Shown here: one piece after another, positions 1-5,906 of the stretch
Layout: each line of letters starts with the position of its first letter
Numbering within the stretch: position 1 is the stretch's first letter
DNA from: Actinomycetota bacterium
GTDB taxonomy: Bacteria; Actinomycetota; Humimicrobiia; Humimicrobiales; Humimicrobiaceae
DNA length: 5,906 nucleotides
Reading direction: 5' to 3'
NCBI GenBank assembly: GCA_003567835.1
Contig: PWYO01000012.1
Coordinates: 1-5,906 of the forward strand
Translations under genes and position numbers: made by a program
The notes under the pieces: generated by a model
What the model was told of the DNA's origin: nothing
Databases searched by the model: none
What the model saw: the letters and a program-made list of their open reading frames with translations, nothing else

Positions 1-922
1 CGGAAATGGGCACCAGGCTCATAGGCACATCCTCGGTGATATAGCGCACATTGGTGGTTCTGGGGGCCATGATCCCCACATAGCCGGGATTGCTGTGTAT
101 GGCATCAAAGAGATTGTCTTCCACCACATTATAGGCCATGGAAAGCCAGTCAATGGCCGAATACACATGGGGGCAGCTAAGCTTATGGGCCACCTTGACC
201 CTCTCTGCATCCACTGCTTCCAGGATCCTGGCCACCGACTGGGTAACCCCCTCGATATAAAATTGGAAGTTCCCCAGGGTAGATTCAATGCGGGATGCAT
301 TGAGTACGGTGATGGCAGGATGAAACACCGCACCCATATTGTTAAAAGAAGTTTCAATAATATTGCTGGCTGCTATAAATTCCTTAAACGCCTGGTTTAG
401 CTTCTTGACCACCCTGCCTGTGGCTGCAGAAGGGATGGCTGCCACCGGAATGGCTTGTTTGATCCTGAATATTTTGGCAGAAGCTGGACCCATGCCCCTG
501 CTTGCATAGATGAAAGTCTGTGTTTCAGAAACAATAATATCTTTTTTGTTGCCCTCTTTTCTTAAGGTGTTTAAAAACTCAAGTGCTCCGCAGGTCCGGC
601 CCGGATTCAGCACCACAATCTGTCCCTCCTCAAGATAAGGGGCGCACCGCTTGGCAATGGCTGCATGGGCATTGGCAGGCACCACCACCATAATCACATC
701 CACATCCTTGATCACTTTTTCGATATTATTGGAAGCCATATTGAGTTTGCCAAATCCGCTGATCTCTCCTTCAAGCTCAATGCCTTTCAGTTTAATAACC
801 GGTTTGATCCTGACCAGGGTACGGTTATAGAGATTGACCGAAAAACCTCGTATGGCCAAATGGGCAGCTATAGCCTTTCCGCCATGCCCGGCCCCTACCA
901 CTGCAAACCTAAGATCGTCCAA
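1..922 (-). CDS. NAD/NADP octopine/nopaline (opine) dehydrogenase family protein, TTG start, 3' end outside window
   Basis: I translated this frame by hand: 307 codons from TTG at 922-920 with no stop to the window edge. The N-terminus LDDLRFAVVGAGHGGKAIAAHLA carries a Rossmann NAD(P)-binding glycine motif (GAGHGG 10-15), followed by VDVIMVVVPANAH in the position of the later strands of that domain. ETQTFIYASR and NNMGAVFHPAITVLN (His201) are typical of the octopine/nopaline dehydrogenase family. RYITED at 293-298 supplies an Arg and an Asp at the spacing I recall for the catalytic Arg292/Asp297 that act with His202 in Arthrobacter N-(1-D-carboxylethyl)-L-norvaline dehydrogenase. Such enzymes reductively join an amino acid to a 2-keto acid such as pyruvate using NAD(P)H, or run the reverse. 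The substrates here cannot be told. Perhaps 50-60 residues are missing beyond position 1. The TTG start follows a strong AAGGAG by 5 nt; the first in-frame ATG, about 60 codons in, would remove the nucleotide-binding motif. A glycerol-3-phosphate dehydrogenase-like annotation is possible but fits less well. Confidence 0.88.
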   Translation of the reverse strand, partial: MDDLRFAVVGAGHGGKAIAAHLAIRGFSVNLYNRTLVRIKPVIKLKGIELEGEISGFGKLNMASNNIEKVIKDVDVIMVVVPANAHAAIAKRCAPYLEEGQIVVLNPGRTCGALEFLNTLRKEGNKKDIIVSETQTFIYASRGMGPASAKIFRIKQAIPVAAIPSAATGRVVKKLNQAFKEFIAASNIIETSFNNMGAVFHPAITVLNASRIESTLGNFQFYIEGVTQSVARILEAVDAERVKVAHKLSCPHVYSAIDWLSMAYNVVEDNLFDAIHSNPGYVGIMAPRTTNVRYITEDVPMSLVPIS

Positions 923-927
923 AATGT

Positions 928-936
928 CTCCTTCCT
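928..936 (-). promoter_or_regulatory. Ribosome-binding site that fixes the TTG start of the opine dehydrogenase-family gene
   Basis: Read on the minus strand, AGGAAGGAG lies in the 17-nt gap after the dnaE stop (TAA at 942-940). AAGGAG ends 5 nt before the TTG at 922. No ATG or GTG competes at this position, and the frame opened by TTG places the Rossmann glycine motif at the expected distance from the N-terminus. The site therefore supports TTG as the true start. Confidence 0.8.
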
Positions 937-939
937 CTA

Positions 940-3900
940 TTACACTTTTTCCCACTGTAATGTATGCTCAAATGCCTCCCGGAGCTTTTCAACTGTCCGG
1001 CGGTCCAGATCTGTCCTAAAACGGTCAGGGAGCCTGAATGTCTTTTCATGGTTTTGCGGTCCTTCCTCGATAACCGCAAGGTCAATGCCCATTTTCCCCC
1101 GGCCTTGGCTGAGAAAGCCATAGAGCCGGTCTATAAAATGATGGTCAAGATGTTCCTTTTTTACCATCAGCTTGACCCTTGTATATTTTTCTGCCTTCTT
1201 TTGCGGTTTTTGGACTTTTTGGAGCTGGCTCACCTGGGAAGCAATAATCTTAAACTGATCCTCTTTTTTGTCCAGCCTCCCTTTGACCATCACCGTTTTG
1301 TCTTCCTCCAAAAATTCTTTATATTTTTCCAATACCGTGGGAAAGACCACCACTTCGGCGCTGTCACTGATATCTTCCAGGGTAACAAAAACCATTTGCT
1401 TGTTGTTTTTGGTGTATATGGACTTGATTGCGCTGACCACACCGCCTACCTGCACATGGCTCTTATCTTCCAGGCTGGACAGATCCTGAATTTTGTCCAG
1501 CCCTTGCAGGGTTTGCTCAAATTCCAAAAGGGGATGGCCGCTGATATAAAGGCCAAGCATTTCTTTTTCAAAACCCAATAGCTCTTTCTGGTTAAACTCT
1601 TCATAATCCTGGCTCTGTTTGCGTATATCGCCCACCAGCACTTCCTGCTGGCCGCTGTCCTGGACATCGAACAGAGAGTACTGACCGGACTCCCTGTCCT
1701 TTTTCACTTTAAGGATTTCATCGATCATTTTTTCAAATTTGTCCAGTAAAAACTTTCGCCCCAGGCCAAAAGAATCAAAAGTTCCGCTTTTGATAAAACT
1801 TTCAATGGTTTTTTTATTCAATGCGCTGGCGCTGATCCGGTTGCAGAATGATGTGAAATCCTTAAACTTGCCCCCGTTTTTTCTCTCCCGTTCCACTTCC
1901 TCGATCACATTGGACCCCACATTTTTAATGGCTGAAAGCCCAAAACGTATAGCGTTTCCTACCACCGTGAAATCAGCATAACTTTCATTAATGTCAGGAG
2001 GAAGCACTTCTATGGACAGTCTCCGGGCCTCAGCCACATACTGGGCCACTTTCTCCTGGCTGCCCATCCGTATGCTCAGCAGCGCAGCCATAAATGCCAC
2101 CGGATAATTGGCCTTCAGGTAGGCCGTCTGATAAGAGATCATGGCATAGGCCGTGCTGTGCGACTTATTGAAACCGTACTCCGCAAAATGGTTAATGAGC
2201 TCAAATATGTTCTGTGCAGTCTGGGCATCAATGCCTTTTTTCTGGGCCCCCTGTAAAAATTTTGTCTTCTGCTGGGCCAAAAGCTTTCTTTTTTTCTTGC
2301 TTATGGCACTCCTTAATATATCCGCTTCGGACATGCTGAAACCAGCCAGTGCGCTGGCTATGGCCATCACCTGCTCCTGATAAAGAATGATGCCGTATGT
2401 GCTCTCCAAAATGGGCTTGAGGCTGGGGTGGGGATAGGCTATTTTTTTCCTTCCGTGTTTGCCCTCCACAAAATCGGAGACCATCCCGCTCTGCAGCGGG
2501 CCGGGCCGGTACAGGGCCAGCAGGGCAATAAGGTCTTCAAACCGGTTGGGCTTGAGATTGATAACCAGCTCCCGCATCCCTGAACTTTCCAGTTGAAAAA
2601 CACCCAGACATTCTCCATCACTGAGCATTTTAAAGGTCTTTTTATCGTTTGGATCCAGCTTCGCTGTATCGATGTCTATTTTTTTTGTTTTTTTAATCAA
2701 AAACAAAGTCTTATCGATTAAAGAAAGGGTCTTCAGGCCCAAAAAATCCATCTTAAGCAGGCCGATCTGCTGGACATCTTCCATCTTGTACTGGGTGACA
2801 ATATCTTCATCCCCTTCCCGCTGAATGGGTGTATAATTGTATAATTCCTCTGCAGAGATCACCACACCTGCCGCATGTATGGAATCCTGTCTGCAAATGC
2901 CTTCCATGGTAATAGCAGTGTCGATAACCTCTTTGATGCGGGCATCCTGATCATAGATCTCTTTTAGCTCCGCCACCTGCTTGAGTGAATTCTCTATGGT
3001 CATATGCAGCTCCATGGGAACCAGCTTGGCAATACGGTCCACTTCTGCATAAGGCACCTCCAAGACCCTGCCTGCATCCCTGATGGCCTGTCTGGCAGCC
3101 ATGGTGCCGAAGGTGATCAGCTGAGCCACCTGGTTTGTGCCGTATTTTTCGGTCACATATTGTATAACCTCTCCCCTTTTCTCATAACAAAAATCGATAT
3201 CAATATCAGGCATGCTTTTTCTCTCTTCATTGAGAAACCGCTCAAATAAAAGCCCGTACTTTAGAGGCTCAACATCGGTAATCTGAAGCACATAGGAAAC
3301 CATGCTCCCTGCTGCAGAACCCCTGCCCGGCCCTACCCTGATATGATGCTGTTTGGCAAAATTGACAAAATCCCATACGATAAGAAAATACTCGGCAAAA
3401 CCCATCTTTTTGATCACGGAAAGCTCATGGTCCAGCCTTTGTTTCACCTGGGAAGTCAATGTGCCGTAGCGCTTCTGGGCACCCTCATAACAGATTTTTT
3501 CCAGGTACTGGTCCGGACCATAGGAGGAAGGGACCTGGAAAGGAGGAATAAGGCTTAAGTCAAATTCGAGTTCTAGGTCGCATTTTTCTGCAATTTCTGT
3601 ACTGGCCTGCAATGCCTGGGGGCAGCGGCTGAATTTTTTGGCCATGTCTTCTGCAGTTTTAAAATAAAATTCATTGGTTGAAAACTTAAGCCGGTCTTTC
3701 TGATTAATGGTGGAACCGGTCTGTATGCACAGCAGGACATCATGTGCCTTAGAATCATCTGCTTCCAAATAATGCACATCATTGGTGGCTACCACCGGTA
3801 CCCCGTATTTGGCTGAAAAATCCAGCAATGCCTGGTTGACCTCTTCCTGCTCAGGAATGCCTGAGTCCTGGATTTCCAGGTAAAAATCTTCGCCGCCGAA

Positions 3901-4413
3901 TACTTTCAGATACCAGTCCATTTCCTTTTTGGCCTCTTGTATCCTGTCCTGGATCATCAGCTTGGGAATAATGCCTGAAATGCAGCCGCTTAGGCCGATC
4001 AACCCTTGTGCATGCTGTTCCAAAAGCTCGCGGTCAATCCTGGGCTTATAGTAAAACCCTTCCAGGAAACTCAAGCTCACCATTTTCATCAGGTTCTTGT
4101 ATCCGGTATTGTTTTTTGCCAGCAATGTAAGGTGGAATGGACCCCATTCTTCACGGTTGCCGGCATGGGGCTGTTTGTTATGCCTGCTGCCTGCTGCCTG
4201 ATACACCTCACAGCCGATAATGGGCTTAATGCCTTCCGCCACCGCCTTATTGTAAAAATCAATGGCCCCGTACATCACCCCGTGATCGGTTAAAGCCACC
4301 GCAGGCATGCCCAGTTTTTTGGCTTTTCCGATAAGCTTGGGTATGCGCACAGCACCGTCTAGCAGAGAATACTCGCTATGAACATGTAAGTGCACAAAAT
4401 TTTTTAGGTCCAT
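940..4413 (-). CDS. dnaE: DNA polymerase III subunit alpha (DnaE1 type)
   Basis: This is the catalytic subunit of the replicative polymerase, extending DNA at the fork in complex with the beta clamp and clamp loader. It is complete at 1157 residues, close to the E. coli length. Domains in order: PHP at about 5-215 (HLHVHSEYSLLDG 8-20, TDHG 42-45, GCEVY 67-71, NDVHY 211-215); palm with GPGRGSAAGS 361-370 and MPDIDIDF 401-408, where Asp403 and Asp405 match E. coli D401/D403, and MDFLGL 555-560, where Asp556 matches E. coli D555; fingers with a helix-hairpin-helix-like GLSAIKNVGSNVIEEV 825-840; clamp-binding pentapeptide QYSLF 911-915; OB fold about 986-1071; then a C-terminal region of about 85 residues in the tau-binding position. 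The ATG at 4413 is chosen because MDLKNFVHLHVHS aligns with the usual DnaE N-terminus. It lies 2 nt after the ATPase stop and has no good Shine-Dalgarno sequence, suggesting translational coupling. The clamp motif, OB fold and tail favour DnaE1 over the mutagenic DnaE2/ImuC. No intein or frameshift is seen. Confidence 0.98.
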   Translation of the reverse strand: MDLKNFVHLHVHSEYSLLDGAVRIPKLIGKAKKLGMPAVALTDHGVMYGAIDFYNKAVAEGIKPIIGCEVYQAAGSRHNKQPHAGNREEWGPFHLTLLAKNNTGYKNLMKMVSLSFLEGFYYKPRIDRELLEQHAQGLIGLSGCISGIIPKLMIQDRIQEAKKEMDWYLKVFGGEDFYLEIQDSGIPEQEEVNQALLDFSAKYGVPVVATNDVHYLEADDSKAHDVLLCIQTGSTINQKDRLKFSTNEFYFKTAEDMAKKFSRCPQALQASTEIAEKCDLELEFDLSLIPPFQVPSSYGPDQYLEKICYEGAQKRYGTLTSQVKQRLDHELSVIKKMGFAEYFLIVWDFVNFAKQHHIRVGPGRGSAAGSMVSYVLQITDVEPLKYGLLFERFLNEERKSMPDIDIDFCYEKRGEVIQYVTEKYGTNQVAQLITFGTMAARQAIRDAGRVLEVPYAEVDRIAKLVPMELHMTIENSLKQVAELKEIYDQDARIKEVIDTAITMEGICRQDSIHAAGVVISAEELYNYTPIQREGDEDIVTQYKMEDVQQIGLLKMDFLGLKTLSLIDKTLFLIKKTKKIDIDTAKLDPNDKKTFKMLSDGECLGVFQLESSGMRELVINLKPNRFEDLIALLALYRPGPLQSGMVSDFVEGKHGRKKIAYPHPSLKPILESTYGIILYQEQVMAIASALAGFSMSEADILRSAISKKKRKLLAQQKTKFLQGAQKKGIDAQTAQNIFELINHFAEYGFNKSHSTAYAMISYQTAYLKANYPVAFMAALLSIRMGSQEKVAQYVAEARRLSIEVLPPDINESYADFTVVGNAIRFGLSAIKNVGSNVIEEVERERKNGGKFKDFTSFCNRISASALNKKTIESFIKSGTFDSFGLGRKFLLDKFEKMIDEILKVKKDRESGQYSLFDVQDSGQQEVLVGDIRKQSQDYEEFNQKELLGFEKEMLGLYISGHPLLEFEQTLQGLDKIQDLSSLEDKSHVQVGGVVSAIKSIYTKNNKQMVFVTLEDISDSAEVVVFPTVLEKYKEFLEEDKTVMVKGRLDKKEDQFKIIASQVSQLQKVQKPQKKAEKYTRVKLMVKKEHLDHHFIDRLYGFLSQGRGKMGIDLAVIEEGPQNHEKTFRLPDRFRTDLDRRTVEKLREAFEHTLQWEKV
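2679..2694 (-). repeat. Adjacent A7 and A8 tracts inside dnaE
   Basis: On the coding strand a run of seven A (2694-2688) and a run of eight A (2686-2679) are separated by a single C, encoding IKKTKKI at residues 573-579, shortly after the third catalytic aspartate. Losing one A from the A8 run gives an immediate in-frame TAG. Gaining one A leads to a TAA about a dozen codons later. Either slip would give a polymerase fragment of about 580-590 residues. The tracts are certain; any biological slippage is speculative, since AAA lysine codons explain them. Confidence 0.75.
4181..4200. repeat. Short tandem heptamer TGCCTGC, 2.9 copies, in the PHP region of dnaE
   Basis: The 20 bases are two full copies of TGCCTGC plus six bases of a third. 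They encode part of YQAAGSRH, residues 71-78, just after the GCEVY motif of the PHP domain. Because the unit is seven bases, gain or loss of a copy would shift the dnaE frame. The encoded loop resembles the ordinary VYxAxGSR loop of DnaE proteins, so the repeat may be a chance result of Ala/Gly/Ser codons. Confidence 0.7.
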
Positions 4414-4418
4414 GATCA
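4411..4418 (-). promoter_or_regulatory. Stop-start junction TGATCATG coupling the ATPase gene to dnaE
   Basis: The ATPase stop TGA and the dnaE ATG are separated by only two bases. The 15 nt upstream (minus-strand GTTGTGTACTGATC) contain no purine-rich Shine-Dalgarno sequence. The nearest candidate, GGAAGAG, is about 25 nt before the ATG, too far for ordinary initiation. The arrangement suggests that dnaE translation depends on ribosomes finishing the upstream gene. The spacing is seen directly; the coupling is inferred. Confidence 0.6.
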
Positions 4419-5906
4419 GTACACAACCCGGTACATCTCTTCCAAAGAAGTCTCCCCCACAGCCACTTTCTCCGCAGCCCGTTCCAGCAGCGTTTTCATC
4501 CCCTCAGCCCTGGCTACCTGGGCAATATCATCTGCGCTCCTGCGTTCCAGAAGCATCTCCCTTATTTTTTTGGAAATCACCATGACCGAGAAAATGCCTG
4601 TTCGGCCTTTATAGCCCAGATTGTTGCACTTGCCGCATCCGGCCGCATCATAGATGGTTTTTCCTTCTAGGATGGGGGCAATCTCATCCTCAATGGTGGA
4701 CTTGCCGATATCAGCCTCTACTTTGCAATCGGGACAAAGCACCCGCACCAGCCGCTGGGCCACAATCCCGCTGATTGCTGAAGAGACCATATAGGATTCC
4801 ACGCCCATCTGCATCAGCCGGGCCAGGGTGGAAGGCGCATCATTGGTATGCAGTGTGGTCAGCACCAAATGACCGGTGACTGAAGCCTGCATCACGATTT
4901 TTGCCGTTTCCAGATCCCTGATCTCACCGACCATAATAATATCGGGGTCGCTTCTGAGCATAGCCCTGAGCCCCCTTGAAAAATCCATGCCCACCTTGGT
5001 ATTGACCTGGACCTGCATAATCCCGTTGAGCCTGAATTCAACAGGATCTTCTATGGTATAAATTTTTTTGTCCGGACTGGAAATCTGGTTCAAACTGGCA
5101 TACAGGGTGGTGGTTTTGCCCGAGCCGGTCGGCCCGGTAATCACCACGGAGCCGTGAGGCTGGAAGATGACTTTTTTAAATTTGTCTTCATCTTCCTTGA
5201 CCATGCCCAGATTTTTAATATAGAAAAGGCTCTCGCTTACATTGAGCAGCCTGATGGTGATATTTTCCCCGTATACGGTGGGGATGGAGGCAAAACGCAG
5301 ATCAATGCTGCTGCCGTGAAAATCAAAAGAGCTCCTTCCGTCCTGGGAAAGCCTGCTTTCAGTTATATCCATGCCCCCCATAATCTTATACCGGGAAATA
5401 AGCAGCCTCTGCACTGTCCGGGGAACATCTTTGATCTTCTGCATCACCCCGTCAACACGGAACCGTATGCCGCAGTTTTTTTCCTGAGGCTCTATATGCA
5501 CATCGCTGGCACCCATGGAAATGGCTTTGAGTATAATCCGGTTGGCCAGCTTGACCAGGGGATTGCCTTCTACAACCGCGTCTTCCATTTTCTCGGTGAT
5601 GGTAAAGTCCTGATCGTCGATAATATCCTTGATTTCCTGAAGGCTGTAGTCATCGGTCATAAAAATCTTGATGGCGTTCTCAATATTTTGCTGGGTAGCA
5701 ATAAAAGGTTTGATATTATAGCCGGTAATCAGCCTGATTTCGTCTATAATATTAATATCCAAAGGATCGAACATGGCCACAGACAAATTATTATTTTCCA
5801 GATTAAAAGCAAAAACTTTGTGCTTGCTGGCAAAATCGCGGGGAATGAGATTGACCACATCAGACCTGATCTCCTCCTGGTTTTTGACCAGATCCACCGC
5901 TTCAAA
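4416..5906 (-). CDS. GspE/PulE/PilB-family type II secretion or type IV pilus assembly ATPase (5' end outside window)
   Basis: This is a hexameric cytoplasmic ATPase that powers assembly of a pilus or pseudopilus at the inner membrane. The frame is open to the window edge, with codons for F-E-A before the GTG at 5897, so that GTG is probably internal; family members are usually about 560-580 residues and 496 are visible. Numbering from the GTG codon as 1: residues 1-75 resemble the second half of a MshEN/T2SSE N-terminal domain (LIPRDFA, VAMFDPLD). Then follow SDVHIEP near 131-137, Walker A GPTGSGKT 255-262, Asp box TIEDPVEF 281-288, Walker B with DPDIIMVGEIRD 317-328 (Glu325 likely catalytic), and the His box TGHLVLTTLHTNDA 341-354. 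The zinc site is CPDC 388-391 plus CGKC 421-424. The TGA stop at 4418-4416 is 2 nt before dnaE. An extension ATPase (GspE, PilB or MshE) fits better than a PilT retraction ATPase, because of the N-terminal domain and the cysteines. The sequence alone does not separate GspE from PilB, so no symbol is given. Confidence 0.95.
   Translation of the reverse strand, partial: FEAVDLVKNQEEIRSDVVNLIPRDFASKHKVFAFNLENNNLSVAMFDPLDINIIDEIRLITGYNIKPFIATQQNIENAIKIFMTDDYSLQEIKDIIDDQDFTITEKMEDAVVEGNPLVKLANRIILKAISMGASDVHIEPQEKNCGIRFRVDGVMQKIKDVPRTVQRLLISRYKIMGGMDITESRLSQDGRSSFDFHGSSIDLRFASIPTVYGENITIRLLNVSESLFYIKNLGMVKEDEDKFKKVIFQPHGSVVITGPTGSGKTTTLYASLNQISSPDKKIYTIEDPVEFRLNGIMQVQVNTKVGMDFSRGLRAMLRSDPDIIMVGEIRDLETAKIVMQASVTGHLVLTTLHTNDAPSTLARLMQMGVESYMVSSAISGIVAQRLVRVLCPDCKVEADIGKSTIEDEIAPILEGKTIYDAAGCGKCNNLGYKGRTGIFSVMVISKKIREMLLERRSADDIAQVARAEGMKTLLERAAEKVAVGETSLEEMYRVVY

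Noticed and set aside
19..357. A 112-codon minus-strand open frame rich in Trp and Pro
   Set aside because: It is out of frame with the opine dehydrogenase-family gene, which has the family motifs over the same bases.
923..939. Terminator or promoter between dnaE and the opine dehydrogenase-family gene
   Set aside because: The gap is only 17 nt, is taken up mostly by the ribosome-binding site, and contains no inverted repeat with a T tract.
665..1123. A 152-codon plus-strand open frame across the dnaE/opine dehydrogenase junction
   Set aside because: It overlaps two well-supported minus-strand genes and its product shows no recognisable domain; the His-rich start simply mirrors GTG/ATG valine-methionine codons on the other strand.
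964..1581. A 205-codon open frame on the plus strand, antisense to the 3' part of dnaE
   Set aside because: It lies wholly opposite dnaE, its translation is rich in Phe, Leu, His and Cys with no family motif, and the opposite frame is an unambiguous polymerase. It is a shadow.
940..4413. Intein, split gene or frameshift in dnaE
   Set aside because: The translation runs continuously through all polymerase motifs with normal spacing relative to E. coli DnaE.
5895..5897. GTG as the true start of the ATPase
   Set aside because: The frame stays open through the edge of the window, and starting here would cut the N-terminal MshEN-like domain in half.

Overview
The window is wall-to-wall protein coding on the minus strand. 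It holds three genes read from high to low coordinates: a GspE/PilB-type secretion or pilus-assembly ATPase (its 5' end lies beyond position 5906), a complete dnaE for the replicative DNA polymerase III alpha subunit, and an NAD(P)-dependent opine dehydrogenase-family gene whose last part runs off the window at position 1. The third gene is easy to miss because it starts with TTG and has no stop codon inside the window.

The sequence suggests a Gram-negative bacterium of moderate G+C content. The protein sequences look like those of anaerobic Desulfobacterota (Deltaproteobacteria, Desulfobacter-like relatives). This is an inference from the style of the proteins, not a search result. DnaE is of the DnaE1 type: it has a clamp-binding motif, an OB fold and a C-terminal tail. 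Its PHP domain, unlike that of E. coli, keeps what looks like a full set of metal ligands.

Layout: 5906-4416 is the ATPase (Walker A, Asp box, Walker B, His box and a four-cysteine zinc site). After a 2-nt gap, 4413-940 is dnaE. After a 17-nt gap containing a strong ribosome-binding site, 922-1 is the opine dehydrogenase-like gene. The tight spacing and shared direction indicate one transcription unit. No terminator, RNA gene, mobile element, CRISPR array or recognisable promoter is visible, and no non-coding stretch exceeds 17 nt. The promoter must lie upstream of the window.

The three products have no obvious shared pathway: an envelope-associated motor, the replication polymerase, and an oxidoreductase that joins or splits amino acids and keto acids. 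Co-transcription may be incidental, or it may tie polymerase supply to a neighbouring promoter. I see no novel system here. The points most worth checking are the TTG-started gene, the Shine-Dalgarno-less coupled start of dnaE, the apparently intact PHP exonuclease site, and the homopolymer and heptamer tracts inside dnaE.
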